From: Pedobacter sp014947265
GTDB taxonomy: Bacteria; Bacteroidota; Bacteroidia; Sphingobacteriales; Sphingobacteriaceae
Assembly (NCBI RefSeq): GCF_014947265.1
Contig: NZ_JADCNK010000021.1
Coordinates: forward strand, 1 to 64,000
DNA: 64,000 nt
Direction of reading: 5' to 3'
The stretch's first letter is position 1; each line of letters opens with the position of its first letter. The position numbers and the translations under genes were made by a program. Shown here piece after piece: positions 26,209-35,909 of the stretch. The notes beneath the pieces are model-generated. The model did no database searches. It was given only the letters and a program-made list of their open reading frames with translations, and had not been told where the DNA came from.

Positions 26209-26760
26209 ATGAAAACTACTACTAAACTTTTTGCAACGACTTTAACGGCTCTTGCCATTTTAACCACATCTAATTTGAAAGCACAAACTATGGGTTCCAC
26301 CGAGCCAATGACCACCGGAAGCGGTATGGCTTTCAAAATTGGCGTAGGTGTAAATGCCGGATTATTTCCAGATCGTTCGGAAATGGATTATGGTTATGGG
26401 GCAGACGTAAAACTTCAGTATGATTTAAGCCCGTATGTAGCCGTTACAGCTTCTGGCGGTTATACCCGTTTGAAATGGAAAGGTAGCCCTTTAAAATTCG
26501 AATTCATTCCGGTAATGGGTGGTGTTAGGGTGTTCCCAATTGAAAGGATGTACCTGGCTACGGAACTTGGTTCAGGTCTGGCCATTAAAGATGGGGCTAA
26601 CATGAACTTTATTTATACCGGTGGTTTAGGTTACGAATGGAAAAACGGCCTTGATCTTGGTGTAAAATATGAAGGTTATGTAAACAACAGCGCTTCGGAT
26701 CTTTACTTCATGAAAACAGGACAATTTAACCTGAGGCTGGCCTATAATTTTAAATTATAA
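26209..26760 (+). CDS. outer-membrane beta-barrel protein, paralogue
   Basis: This 183-residue protein with a signal peptide (MKTTTKLFATTLTALAILTTSNLKA) is similar in plan to the preceding barrel protein: TASGGYTRLKWKG versus TAGYTRFLAK, GLDLGVKYEGY versus GLDLGLKYEGL, and a C-terminal FNLRLAYNFKL strand. A tandem duplication is the likely origin. It has its own terminator. Function is unknown. Confidence 0.82.
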   Translation: MKTTTKLFATTLTALAILTTSNLKAQTMGSTEPMTTGSGMAFKIGVGVNAGLFPDRSEMDYGYGADVKLQYDLSPYVAVTASGGYTRLKWKGSPLKFEFIPVMGGVRVFPIERMYLATELGSGLAIKDGANMNFIYTGGLGYEWKNGLDLGVKYEGYVNNSASDLYFMKTGQFNLRLAYNFKL

Positions 26761-26782
26761 TTCAAACATCATATAATTTTAG

Positions 26783-26810
26783 AGTCCCGACGAAAGTCGG
26801 GACTTTTTTA
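26783..26810 (+). terminator. terminator of second barrel gene
   Basis: A nine-pair perfect stem AGTCCCGAC / GTCGGGACT closes a GAAA tetraloop and is followed by TTTTTTA. Confidence 0.93.
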
Positions 26811-26831
26811 TTTATTTACCATTTAAATTGC

Positions 26832-26838
26832 TATTTTG
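26832..26838 (+). promoter_or_regulatory. -7-like element of the DUF3347 gene
   Basis: TATTTTG, one base shorter than TAnnTTTG, lies 18 bp before the ATG. It overlaps an upstream in-frame TTG at 26836, arguing against that codon as the start. Confidence 0.35.
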
Positions 26839-26856
26839 AGCCGAAAACCAAATACC

Positions 26857-27387
26857 ATGAAAAGAATATTCGGAATAGCCGTACTTACCATTCTAATGGC
26901 CTGCAACCAGGCAGAAAAAAAATCTACAGAAACTAAAGATTCAATAAAAACGGATTCAGTATCGGTTAAAAATGAGGTTTCTATAAAAGACAAGCAGAAA
27001 TCTGAAATCTTTAACCAGTATGTAGATTTAAAAAATGCACTGGTAAAATCAGATTCTGCCACTACACAAAAAACTGCGGCAAAGTTACAAACGAGTTTGG
27101 CCGCCTATAAAGGTTGCGAGCCTACTGCAGCTGTTGCAGGCAAAATCGCTGCAAGCAACAATCTCGTTTCGCAAAGAAAAGATTTCACGGTTTTAAGTGC
27201 TGATTTAATCGCTTTACTTAAAAATGCAGAAATAGAAAAAGGCACGATATATGTTCAGCATTGCCCTATGGCGAATAAAGGAGACGGAGGTGATTGGTTA
27301 TCAACTGAAAAGGAAATTAAAAATCCTTATTATGGTGACGAAATGTTAGAATGTGGTAGAGTTGCCGAAGAGATTAAAGCAAAATAA
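26857..27387 (+). CDS. DUF3347 lipoprotein
   Basis: From this ATG the protein has 176 residues with a lipoprotein signal peptide (C16 in ILMACNQ). The body matches DUF3347: a helical segment with IFNQYVDLKNALVKSDSATTQ and the hallmark C-terminal motif HCPMANKGDGGDWLS..IKNPYYGDEMLECG. This motif also occurs at the C-terminus of copper-efflux adaptors (CusB type) in Bacteroidota, so periplasmic copper handling is a reasonable guess. The gene stands alone. Confidence 0.8.
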   Translation: MKRIFGIAVLTILMACNQAEKKSTETKDSIKTDSVSVKNEVSIKDKQKSEIFNQYVDLKNALVKSDSATTQKTAAKLQTSLAAYKGCEPTAAVAGKIAASNNLVSQRKDFTVLSADLIALLKNAEIEKGTIYVQHCPMANKGDGGDWLSTEKEIKNPYYGDEMLECGRVAEEIKAK

Positions 27388-27520
27388 GGTGCTAAAACAG
27401 GTTTAATTAAGCATGATTGTTACTTCATTTTGACTAATTATTCATATTAATTTAACAGATTTGTTATGCATGTATATTAATTTTATATAATTTAGAAAGC
27501 TATAAACATAATACAATAAT

Positions 27521-28810
27521 ATGTCAGATATTGCAGAGATAAAAGTTGATGGTAAGACAATAGAATTGCCAGTAATTACAGGAACAGAAGATGAAAAGGC
27601 CATTGATATTTCGAAATTAAGAGATCTAACGGGCTTCGTAACTTTAGATACTGGTTTTAAAAATACTGGTTCTACAAAAAGTAAAATCACTTTTTTAGAT
27701 GGTGAAAAAGGCATTTTAAAATATAGGGGATATTCTATTGAAGAGCTTGCGGCAAAGTCGAGTTTTTTAGAAGTGATTTATCTGATCATTTACGGAGATC
27801 TTCCAACACAAAAACAACTGGAAGATTTACAGGCTGATATCAGCAAGCATACCCTGATTCATGAGGACATGAAGAAATTCTTTGATGGTTATCCATCAAG
27901 ATCTCATCCAATGGGTCAATTGGGTTCGTTAATCTTCTCATTATCTACATTCTATCCCGAATGTTTGAAACCAAATCAGACCGCAGAAGAACAAGATTTA
28001 ACCATTATCAAACTTTTGGCCAAATTTCCAACCATTGTTTCTTTTGTTTATAAAAAATCATTAGGTCATCCGCTTATTTATCCAAAAAATAAATACGATT
28101 ATGTAACCAATTTCCTTTGGATGACATTCGGGCAACGTACTGAAGATTATGATGTAAATCCGATTGTTGTTAATGCGATGAATAAATTGCTTATTCTGCA
28201 TGCAGATCACGAGCAAAACTGTTCAGCATCGACTGTTCGTATTGTAGGTTCTTCTGATTGTAATTTATATGCTTCAATTGCTGCCGGTATTGCTGCGCTT
28301 TGGGGACCATTACATGGTGGTGCTAACCAGGCTGTGATTGATATGTTAGAATTGATTAAAGCTGATGGTGGTGATACAGAGAAATGGATTGCAAAAGCGA
28401 AAGATAAAAATGATCCGTTCCGTATGATGGGCTTTGGTCACCGTGTTTATAAAAACTTCGATCCAAGAGCTAAAATCATTAAAAAAGCTTGTGATGATAT
28501 CTTAGAAAATTTAGGTATTGATGATCCGATTTTAGAAATTGCTAAAAAGCTGGAAGAAGCAGCTTTAACTGATCAATACTTCATCGACCGTAAGTTATAT
28601 CCGAATGTAGATTTCTATTCAGGTATTATTTACCGCGCACTAGGCTTTCCATCTGAAATGTTTACCGTTCTATTTGCTTTAGGCCGTTTACCAGGATGGA
28701 TTGCTCAATGGAAAGAAATGCACGAGAATAAGGAACCGATTGGTCGCCCTCGTCAGATTTACGTTGGCGAAACCGATAGAGAATTTGTTGAGCTTAAAGA
28801 CCGGAAATAA
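27521..28810 (+). CDS. gltA: citrate synthase
   Basis: This 429-residue type II citrate synthase has the catalytic triad H265 (GPLHGG), H307 (GFGHRVYK) and D364 (NVDFYSG), along with the HADHEQNCSAST segment. It condenses oxaloacetate and acetyl-CoA in the TCA cycle. The length is normal for hexameric bacterial enzymes. It is transcribed alone and ends in a bidirectional terminator. Confidence 0.97.
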   Translation: MSDIAEIKVDGKTIELPVITGTEDEKAIDISKLRDLTGFVTLDTGFKNTGSTKSKITFLDGEKGILKYRGYSIEELAAKSSFLEVIYLIIYGDLPTQKQLEDLQADISKHTLIHEDMKKFFDGYPSRSHPMGQLGSLIFSLSTFYPECLKPNQTAEEQDLTIIKLLAKFPTIVSFVYKKSLGHPLIYPKNKYDYVTNFLWMTFGQRTEDYDVNPIVVNAMNKLLILHADHEQNCSASTVRIVGSSDCNLYASIAAGIAALWGPLHGGANQAVIDMLELIKADGGDTEKWIAKAKDKNDPFRMMGFGHRVYKNFDPRAKIIKKACDDILENLGIDDPILEIAKKLEEAALTDQYFIDRKLYPNVDFYSGIIYRALGFPSEMFTVLFALGRLPGWIAQWKEMHENKEPIGRPRQIYVGETDREFVELKDRK

Positions 28811-28820
28811 TTCTATAAAA

Positions 28821-28867
28821 CCCCATAAAAAAACCACTTGAGTATCTCAAGTGTTTTTTTTATGGGG
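28821..28867. terminator. bidirectional terminator after citrate synthase
   Basis: CCCCATAAAAAAACCACTTGAG pairs with CTCAAGTGTTTTTTTTATGGGG over nearly the whole length around a three-base loop. It has A and T runs on both sides, so it can stop transcripts from either strand. Confidence 0.9.
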
Positions 28868-28887
28868 ATAGATTTTTTATCCACTAA

Positions 28888-28973
28888 CCGTCATCTCGAG
28901 CGAAGTGTAACGTAGTCGAGAGATCTGCAGAGATAGATCTCTCCATTCCACTGCGTTCCAGTCGAGATGACGG
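28888..28973. repeat. CGTCATCTCGA palindromic repeat, copy 1
   Basis: CCGTCATCTCGA and TCGAGATGACGG bracket an internal AGATCT-rich hairpin (gagagatctgcag / gatagatctctcc). A related copy lies at 52177-52272. Confidence 0.8.
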
Positions 28974-29012
28974 CACTTTTTTAACGAAGCGTGGTCGAAA
29001 TGACAACGTAAT

Positions 29013-30134
29013 TTAAGTAGCCACGTAATAAATTAGATTCAACATGAGCATTTCAGTTAATTTAAACGCAATAGCGTAAAGAATAAATATCATTATCATT
29101 TTGCCAATTACTTTTTTACGCTGATAGAATATTTTTAATGCATTAAACATATACCAGCAAATCCATACGATAATAGCAAGCCCAATTAGATTGGATATGA
29201 TAGAATCTTCGCCGAATATGTACTTCATAAATGGTTTTGTGAAAATCGACACAATGAAGTAGGCTGTCATTCCATGTATCGTAAATATCAGGTGATCAAG
29301 ATAGTAAATGTGATTTTTCCTGAAGTTCCACATAATAAACAGCGCAAGTAAAGGCATCAGCAAAAAATATTGTTTCGGCCTGTTGTGCTCTAAAGTTTCC
29401 TGTATAACTTCAGATTTTTGGCCAATTGATATAGAGCGTTTTGTAGCCATTCGTTTAAACCAATTGTCTCTTTCAATTAAAGGCAATGTGTTTTGTCTCG
29501 ATAGGTAAGCATCATAGGTTGAGTCATTTCTATCATTATGAATGGTACTAAATCTTTTAATAACTTTTTCCAGAGAATCTGATTTATTGGCTTTTTGTTG
29601 TTTCTTCAAATCAACTAAAACAATCGCTTGTTCTTTAAAGCCTAAGGTTTTAAAAGTACTTCTGTCTAAATCTTCTTTAATTTCTGCTTTAACTTTGTTT
29701 GCAATACCCGGAGCTTTTCCTAAAATACCTGCTTTTTCGAGTTTACTGTTAACAGTATCTAAAGTGGCCTTTTGCTGAACTCTTGTCTTTGTATCGATAT
29801 GCTCATCGTTATTAGTGCTATGCTCAGGAGAATACGCCACTAAGAAGTAAACGATTGATACAAAAATATACATACTTACCGGATTGATGTATCTCGCTCT
29901 TTTACCAGCTAAATAATCAAGTGTAACTTGACCGGGTTTCGTTAGTAGTGGAGTTAATGTCTGGAAAAACTTATTGTCGAAGTGGAAATAATGGGCAATA
30001 CTATGGCTTATAAAGCCCCAGAAACTTTCTTTTAATTCTAAATTAGGCTGGCCGCAATTACTGCAATAATGGCTTTCAACGTGCGAACCACAGTTTAGGC
30101 AATTGTGTTCTTTTCTGTACTTACCTGCTGACAT
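29013..30134 (-). CDS. DUF3667 membrane protein
   Basis: This 373-residue protein begins with a zinc-ribbon (C12, C15, C24, C27: NCLNCGSHVESHYCSNCGQPN), then the DUF3667 segment with PGQVTLDYLAGKRARYINPVSMYIF and a first helix, a charged cytoplasmic or periplasmic loop of about 130 residues, and four more helices at the C-terminal end. Function is unknown. It starts 12 bp downstream of the transporter gene and is probably co-transcribed with it. Confidence 0.85.
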   Translation of the reverse strand: MSAGKYRKEHNCLNCGSHVESHYCSNCGQPNLELKESFWGFISHSIAHYFHFDNKFFQTLTPLLTKPGQVTLDYLAGKRARYINPVSMYIFVSIVYFLVAYSPEHSTNNDEHIDTKTRVQQKATLDTVNSKLEKAGILGKAPGIANKVKAEIKEDLDRSTFKTLGFKEQAIVLVDLKKQQKANKSDSLEKVIKRFSTIHNDRNDSTYDAYLSRQNTLPLIERDNWFKRMATKRSISIGQKSEVIQETLEHNRPKQYFLLMPLLALFIMWNFRKNHIYYLDHLIFTIHGMTAYFIVSIFTKPFMKYIFGEDSIISNLIGLAIIVWICWYMFNALKIFYQRKKVIGKMIMIFILYAIAFKLTEMLMLNLIYYVAT

Positions 30135-30146
30135 GGATAATTGAAA

Positions 30147-31526
30147 TTATAAATGGTTAATGGCTTCTACTTCTGCCCGGGTATGTTTATGTTTAAATAT
30201 CACCACAAAAACGACTGCAATAACCAGGACGTAAATGGTAAAAGTCAACCAGATGTTATGCCAGTCCTTTACATCAAGGGCTCTGCTCAGATCTCCGTTA
30301 GGCAATACATCAATTCCTTTATTTTTGAGAAATTTAAGCAAGTGTACATTGTCTTGCTCACTTTTTACATATTTGGAAAGCGAACCGATGGTATGGTAGT
30401 AAGTGGTAAAAAAGCGGCTAATCATCCAGCCTGAAACCAAACTGCCAAACACGGCACCAAAGCCATTGGTCATCATCATAAATAAGCCCTGTGCAGAAGA
30501 ACGGATTTTTGGCGCAGTTGATGTTTCTACAAACAGTGATCCTGATATGTTAAAGAAATCGAATGCCATTCCGTAAACGATACATGAAGTAATGATCATC
30601 CAGAGATTGGTTGAAGGATCGCCATAGGCAAATAAACCAAAACGCAGTACCCAGGCAAACATGGCAATTGCAATTACCCATTTAATACCAAATCTTTTCA
30701 AAAAGAAAGGGATAGCCAGGATAAATAGTGTTTCTGATACCTGCGAGATCGATAAAATGATGGTAGAATATTTTATCACAAATGACTCTGCAAAAACAGG
30801 GAATAATTTAAATTCATCCAGAAAAACATCACCATAAGCATTTGTAAGTTGCAATGCAGCTCCTAAAAACATAGAGAAGATAAAAAACAAAGCCATTTTG
30901 TAATCGGTAAAAAGCTTAAAAGATTCGAGCCCGAGTTTCTGTGTAAATGTCTTCTTATCGCTGATTAAGTTTAAAGGTTTACAAGCAGGTAACGTGAAAG
31001 AGTATACGCCCAACAATAAGGCACTTATACCTGCAATGTAGAACTGGTTGGCACTTGCCTTATTACCCGTTAAATTGGTAATCCACATGGCTGCAATAAA
31101 ACCAATGGTACCCCAAACCCTGATGGGCGGAAAGTCTTTTATTACATCGAAATTTCCATTTTTTAAGGTGGTGTAACTTATCGAATTGCTCAGCGCTATG
31201 GTTGGCATGTAAAAACACATGGCTACCAATATTACCCAAAAAAAAGTGTGCGGATCATTCACCTGCGGCAGGTAAAACATGGTTGCTGCGTAAAGAAGAT
31301 GCAAAATCGCATAAAGTTTTTCTGCGTTAATCCATTTATCGGCTAAAATACCGGTTAGGGTAGGCATAAACAGCGAGGCGATGCCCATGGTAGAAAAAAT
31401 GATTCCAAAATCTGCGCCGTCCCATTGTTTGGTTCCAAACCAATAATTTGCAATTGTAATTAACCAGGCAGCCCATACAAAGAATTGCATGAAACTCATT
31501 ATAGTTAAGCGAAACTTAACATTCAT
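30147..31526 (-). CDS. nucleoside:H+ symporter family transporter
   Basis: This 459-residue MFS protein of the nucleoside/H+ symporter (NupG-like) group begins with a VKFRLTIMSFMQFFVWAAWL type helix and has GIASLFMPTLTGILADKW, PPIRVWGTIGFIAAMW and a late helix with SGSLFVETS. About twelve helices are visible. It would bring nucleosides into the cytoplasm. It sits upstream of the DUF3667 gene with a 12-bp gap. Confidence 0.85.
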   Translation of the reverse strand: MNVKFRLTIMSFMQFFVWAAWLITIANYWFGTKQWDGADFGIIFSTMGIASLFMPTLTGILADKWINAEKLYAILHLLYAATMFYLPQVNDPHTFFWVILVAMCFYMPTIALSNSISYTTLKNGNFDVIKDFPPIRVWGTIGFIAAMWITNLTGNKASANQFYIAGISALLLGVYSFTLPACKPLNLISDKKTFTQKLGLESFKLFTDYKMALFFIFSMFLGAALQLTNAYGDVFLDEFKLFPVFAESFVIKYSTIILSISQVSETLFILAIPFFLKRFGIKWVIAIAMFAWVLRFGLFAYGDPSTNLWMIITSCIVYGMAFDFFNISGSLFVETSTAPKIRSSAQGLFMMMTNGFGAVFGSLVSGWMISRFFTTYYHTIGSLSKYVKSEQDNVHLLKFLKNKGIDVLPNGDLSRALDVKDWHNIWLTFTIYVLVIAVVFVVIFKHKHTRAEVEAINHL

Positions 31527-31713
31527 AATAATAATTTAGTTTGAATGATTGAAAGTAAAAGCTGAATATAGAACTATTTTGAATGATAATCCAAAATGAA
31601 CCTAAATTATTTAAAATAATCTGGCTCATTTTAGAATTTAGCTTTTATGGAGGGTAATTGAGAAAAAGATTCCGACAAATTTTGAGTGAATAAACGTTTT
31701 AGATCCACCAAAA

Positions 31714-32328
31714 CTAAGATGTTCCGCGTTTATTCAATTCATCTCTTAATCTTGCGGCCTTTTCATAGGCTTCTTCGGCAATTGCTTCCTGTAATTTTTG
31801 TTGAAGTTCTTCTAACGTAAAATCGCCAAAGCCCTGTTGCTGGGTTGAGGTTGGCATGCTATCGGCTTCTGGTTCTTTAGCAATTGAATCCATATTTTCA
31901 AGAAAAAGAAAGTCATTACCTTCTATCACGATTCCGGCAGAAGCCAAAATAAATTCGTAAGTGTAAATCATGGCATTAAACCGAACGGCTAAAGCAATAG
32001 CATCAGATGTTCTGGCGTCAACTTCATGTGTGTTTTTACCATCGCTACAAATTAACTTTGCATAAAAAACACCATCAACCAGATTGTAGATAATAATTTC
32101 CTTAATATTAATATGAAAAGTATCAGCCATTGATTTGAATAAATCATGTGTTAATGGCCTACTAGGAGTCATTTTCTCAATTTCTATGGCAATGGCCTGC
32201 GCTTCGAATGCACCAATAATAATTGGTAAGCGGCGGCGTCCATTTACTTCTCCTAAAACAAGGGCATAAGCACCAGATTGAGTCTGGCTGTAAGATAAAC
32301 CTACAATATCTAATTTAACTTTTTTCAT
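31714..32328 (-). CDS. bifunctional nuclease (BFN/DUF151) with UVR motif
   Basis: This 204-residue protein has the DUF151/BFN domain over residues 1-140 (LDIVGLSYSQTQSGAYALVLGEVNGRRRLPIIIGAFEAQAIAIE, ARTSDAIALAVR) and a C-terminal UVR/UvrBC-interacting helix pair (FTLEELQQKLQEAIAEEAYEKAARLRDEL). It may act in nucleic-acid turnover or DNA repair. It shares direction with etfA-etfB, 51 bp beyond them, but a palindrome lies between. Confidence 0.88.
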   Translation of the reverse strand: MKKVKLDIVGLSYSQTQSGAYALVLGEVNGRRRLPIIIGAFEAQAIAIEIEKMTPSRPLTHDLFKSMADTFHINIKEIIIYNLVDGVFYAKLICSDGKNTHEVDARTSDAIALAVRFNAMIYTYEFILASAGIVIEGNDFLFLENMDSIAKEPEADSMPTSTQQQGFGDFTLEELQQKLQEAIAEEAYEKAARLRDELNKRGTS

Positions 32329-32340
32329 ATTTATGGTAAG

Positions 32341-32369
32341 ACCTTATAGGTTATTAAAACCTATAAGGT
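32341..32369. repeat. ACCTTATAGGTT palindrome
   Basis: ACCTTATAGGTT (32341-32352) and AACCTATAAGGT (32358-32369) form a perfect 12-bp stem between etfA and the BFN gene. It may be a dispersed palindrome or terminator-like stem; it lacks a T run. Confidence 0.75.
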
Positions 32370-32379
32370 CTATAAGATA

Positions 32380-33348
32380 TTATCCTTTATGTGCTTTTAA
32401 TGCTTCAATTAATTTTGGTACAACCTCAAAAGCATCACCAACAATACCATAATCAGCCACTTTGAAGAAAGGAGCTTCCGGATCTTTGTTGATTACAACA
32501 ATCACTTTTGATGAACTAACACCCGCCAAATGCTGGATCGCGCCAGAGATACCAATAGCGATATAAAGGTTAGGGCTAATCGCAATCCCGGTTTGACCAA
32601 CGTGTTCTGAGTGTGGCCTCCAGTCTGCATCCGATACCGGTTTAGAACATGCAGTAGCAGCGCCCAGCAAGCCAGCTAATTCTTCAATCATTCCCCAGTT
32701 TTCTGGTCCTTTTAAACCTCTGCCAGCCGAAACCACTAATTCTGCATCAGGTAGTGAAACCTTATCGGTTGCCCTCACAATCTCTTTAATAACAGTTCCT
32801 AAATCTGATTGTTTAACATCTGCACTGAACGCTTCTATTACCGCATCTGTAGCATTTTCTTTAACACCAAATGCATTTGGATTTAAAGCGATTACTTTAT
32901 TAGCCGATGTTAATTCGGTAATGGCGAATGCTTTACCTGAGAAAGCTGTTTTCTTAACCGAGAATTTACCATCAGTACTTGGTAATTCTACTGCACCATC
33001 AGCTAAACCTGCTTTAAGTTTTACTGCAATACGTGGCGCCAAACCTTTGCCAGAGAAAGAGTTAGATAAAACGATAATATCGGCACCTTCTTTTTCTGCT
33101 GCAGCAGCAATAACGCTTGCATAAGCTTGATTTACAAAGGTTTTTAATTGATCAGCATTTACATTTAATACTTTTGATGCACCATATTTACCTAATTCCT
33201 TTAATTCACCTTCGGCTACGTCGCCAATAGAAATTGCGGTTAAATGAGTTGATTGTTGATCGGCAATGGCTTTGGCATAAGAAACGGCTTCAAAAACAGA
33301 TTTCTTAAATTTTCCCTCAGCTTGTTCTACATATACTAATACTGACAT
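32380..33348 (-). CDS. etfA: electron transfer flavoprotein alpha subunit
   Basis: This 322-residue protein has the EtfA N-terminal domain and a C-terminal FAD domain with VVSAGRGLKGPENW, VGQTGIAISPNLYIAIGISGAIQHLAG and VINKDPEAPFFKVADYGIVGD motifs. With EtfB it carries electrons from acyl-CoA dehydrogenases to the quinone pool. It follows etfB on the same strand. Confidence 0.97.
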   Translation of the reverse strand: MSVLVYVEQAEGKFKKSVFEAVSYAKAIADQQSTHLTAISIGDVAEGELKELGKYGASKVLNVNADQLKTFVNQAYASVIAAAAEKEGADIIVLSNSFSGKGLAPRIAVKLKAGLADGAVELPSTDGKFSVKKTAFSGKAFAITELTSANKVIALNPNAFGVKENATDAVIEAFSADVKQSDLGTVIKEIVRATDKVSLPDAELVVSAGRGLKGPENWGMIEELAGLLGAATACSKPVSDADWRPHSEHVGQTGIAISPNLYIAIGISGAIQHLAGVSSSKVIVVINKDPEAPFFKVADYGIVGDAFEVVPKLIEALKAHKG

Positions 33349-33450
33349 ATATTTACCCTTAATCCCCTAAAGGGGCTATTTTTTATAATTAATTATTATT
33401 TATTAACGCTGCAATACCAGGTAACCGGAAGTTGCTAACTGACTTAGTGG

Positions 33451-34188
33451 TTAGATTACTTTAGCTTCGCTGTGGAGTAAGCTAATTAACGATTCTGTTT
33501 GATCGGCAGGAATTAATTTTACCGTTCCACGAGGGGCAGGAGTTTCATACCTGGTTAATTTGGCTACTTCTTCAGTTGCAACAGCATCTACTACATTCAA
33601 CGGTTTAGTTCTGGCACTCATGATACCACGCATAGTCGGAATTTTAGGTTCTGCCACACCTTCAGCGCAACTTGCAATAAACTTACCAGAAACGGTCAAA
33701 ACTTCTTTACCACCTTCAATCTCTCTTTCAATTGTTGCTGTATCGCCATCAAGAGTTAATTTTTTAATAATTGATATTGAAGGGATGTCTAAAAATTCGC
33801 CAACCATAGCAGCAACCTGATTACCGTTATAATCGATAGATTCGCGACCTGTTAAAATCAGATCAAAATCTTTGTCCTTTGCATATTCTGCAATCTGTTT
33901 AGCCACGAAATAAGCGTCTCTGGGAGCTGCATTTACCCTAATGGCATCATCGGCACCAATGGCCAGTGCTTTCCTGATGGTTGGATCGTTAGCTGCTTCG
34001 CCAACATTGATCGCAGTTACGGTTCCTTTTCCACCTTCGGTTAACTCAATTGCACGTGATAAAGCGATTTCATCGTATGGATTAACAATATATTGCACTC
34101 CCGCCGTATTGAATTCGGTATTATCATTAGTAAAAGTTATTTTTGTCGTCGTGTCTGGCACGTTACTGATACAAACTAATATTTTCAT
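33451..34188 (-). CDS. etfB: electron transfer flavoprotein beta subunit
   Basis: This 245-residue EtfB has VNPYDEIALSRAIEL, AIGADDAIRV, GRESIDYNGNQVAAMVGEFLDIP and MRGIMSARTKPL motifs. It binds AMP and forms the heterodimer with EtfA, which lies 102 bp downstream. On the minus strand TAAATTTG (34297-34290) may be the -7 box. Confidence 0.97.
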   Translation of the reverse strand: MKILVCISNVPDTTTKITFTNDNTEFNTAGVQYIVNPYDEIALSRAIELTEGGKGTVTAINVGEAANDPTIRKALAIGADDAIRVNAAPRDAYFVAKQIAEYAKDKDFDLILTGRESIDYNGNQVAAMVGEFLDIPSISIIKKLTLDGDTATIEREIEGGKEVLTVSGKFIASCAEGVAEPKIPTMRGIMSARTKPLNVVDAVATEEVAKLTRYETPAPRGTVKLIPADQTESLISLLHSEAKVI

Positions 34189-34319
34189 ATGTTAATAGTG
34201 GTTTTTATTGCTATGAACGTTCTGGAACTAAAATTGTTTAGCTGCTGATCGGTTCATATATGATATCATTATTATATAAGGTCTTTCTGCAAATTTAATT
34301 AAAAAAGCAAGGAAATAAA

Positions 34320-34655
34320 ATGTCATCCACCCGTTTAAGCAAGTTATTAGAATTTTTAGAAAGCGATCCGAATGATCCGTTTATACTATATGCCTTAGCC
34401 ACAGAGTATAACGCTCAAAATGATAAAGAAAAAGCCTTTTCTTTTTACCTTCAGTTAACTGATAAACATCCTGATTATGTAGGTACATACTATCATTTAG
34501 GTAAGTTATTGGAAAAAGATGACCAAAAAGAGAAAGCAATCGAAATTTATCAGAAGGGGATGCAAGTGGCCCGAAATAAAAGAGATATGCATGCCTTTTC
34601 AGAATTACAGGGCGCATACAATATAGCCGCCGGATTAGATTATGAAGACGATTAA
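34320..34655 (+). CDS. tetratricopeptide repeat protein
   Basis: A 111-residue soluble protein with two to three TPR units: DPFILYALATEYNAQNDKEKAFSFYLQLTDKHPDYVGTYYHLGKLLEKDDQKEKAIEIYQKGMQVAR. It is a protein-interaction scaffold with unknown partner. It is divergent from etfB and followed 36 bp later by chrA, with a CCCCTAAAGGGG hairpin between them. Confidence 0.8.
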   Translation: MSSTRLSKLLEFLESDPNDPFILYALATEYNAQNDKEKAFSFYLQLTDKHPDYVGTYYHLGKLLEKDDQKEKAIEIYQKGMQVARNKRDMHAFSELQGAYNIAAGLDYEDD

Positions 34656-34691
34656 CCCCAAACCCCTAAAGGGGCTTTTAGTTTTGAGCTA

Positions 34692-35909
34692 ATGCAAACC
34701 AAACCCATCGCTGCCAAAAAGCAGTGGCTGTTTATCCGTAATGTAATTTTTTTTACATTTACTTCTTTTGGAGGCGCACAGGCGCACCTGGCTTTATTGC
34801 TTAAATATTTTGTTCAGAGCACCAAATTTATCTCAGAGGAAGAACTTTTAGAATTAAATGCACTGGCACAGGTACTCCCCGGACCAGCATCTACGCAAAC
34901 CCTTGTTGGGATAGCCTGGAAGGTTGGAAAACTTAAACTGGCCATCATCACTTTCCTGATCTGGATACTGCCTACTGCAACCATCATGACGTTTGCAGCA
35001 ATTAGTTATGCTTTGCTCGATCAAAAACAAAAGTTTAACGACATTTTAGAATACATCCAGCCAATTGCATTGGGTATTGTAGCTTATGGAGCCTGGAAAC
35101 TGGGCAAAAAGGTTTTATCCTCCCAGGTTTCTATATTTCTGGCCATTGCTTCGGTTATTGCCACACTAGTTTTAAGAAACGCCTATGTATTTCCATTGTC
35201 AATATTGATCGGAGGAATGATTTCTTCTGCTATCGAAACGCCAAAAGAGGAAACCGAGTTAAGGGTTAAACTTTTTTCAAATATCAATCCCAGGAAACTA
35301 ATCTACTTTTTAGGTGCTTTGCTTTTGTTTGCATTAGTAGGTGCAATTATAAACAGAACCTCGCCTTTTAGTTTACCGATTCGTTTGCTCGAAAACTTTT
35401 ACCGTAACGGAATATTGGTTTTTGGCGGCGGACAGGTACTTGTGCCTTTAATGTTTACCGAGTTTGTAGAGATGAAACATTATTTGCCTTCATCTGGATT
35501 TTTATCGGGCTTTGCATTACAACAAGCTTTACCTGGTCCAACATTTTCTTTTACCAGTTATTTAGGTGCATTAAGCATGAAGAATTTTGGATACGGATTA
35601 TGGGGACAGATTTTAGGAGGATTAATTGGGGTGATCGGTATTAACTTACCTGGACTTATCCTTGTTTTATTTATTGTACCCTTCTGGGATGATTTAAAAA
35701 AGATCTCCAGAATCCGTCATAGCCTTTCCGGAATCAATGCCGTTAGTGTTGGTTTTATTATTGCTGCTTTTGTGTTGCTTTTAATACCAATGGGTTTTAA
35801 CTGGCTATTTTTAGGGATTATGGCCGCTACATTTCTGTTGCTTAATTTCACTAAGATAAGTCCGCCATTAATTGTACTGGCTGGAATCCTGGTTGGATAT
35901 TTATTTTAA
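34692..35909 (+). CDS. chrA: chromate transporter, ChrA family
   Basis: This 405-residue membrane protein has two homologous CHR halves. Each holds the SFGG/FGGG...LPGPxxx motif: SFGGAQAHLALL and VLPGPASTQTLVGI in the first, FGGGQVLVPLMFTEFV and LSGFALQQALPGPTFSF in the second. It would expel chromate by sulfate/chromate exchange or act on a related oxyanion. The length is normal for the bidomain form. Confidence 0.92.
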   Translation: MQTKPIAAKKQWLFIRNVIFFTFTSFGGAQAHLALLLKYFVQSTKFISEEELLELNALAQVLPGPASTQTLVGIAWKVGKLKLAIITFLIWILPTATIMTFAAISYALLDQKQKFNDILEYIQPIALGIVAYGAWKLGKKVLSSQVSIFLAIASVIATLVLRNAYVFPLSILIGGMISSAIETPKEETELRVKLFSNINPRKLIYFLGALLLFALVGAIINRTSPFSLPIRLLENFYRNGILVFGGGQVLVPLMFTEFVEMKHYLPSSGFLSGFALQQALPGPTFSFTSYLGALSMKNFGYGLWGQILGGLIGVIGINLPGLILVLFIVPFWDDLKKISRIRHSLSGINAVSVGFIIAAFVLLLIPMGFNWLFLGIMAATFLLLNFTKISPPLIVLAGILVGYLF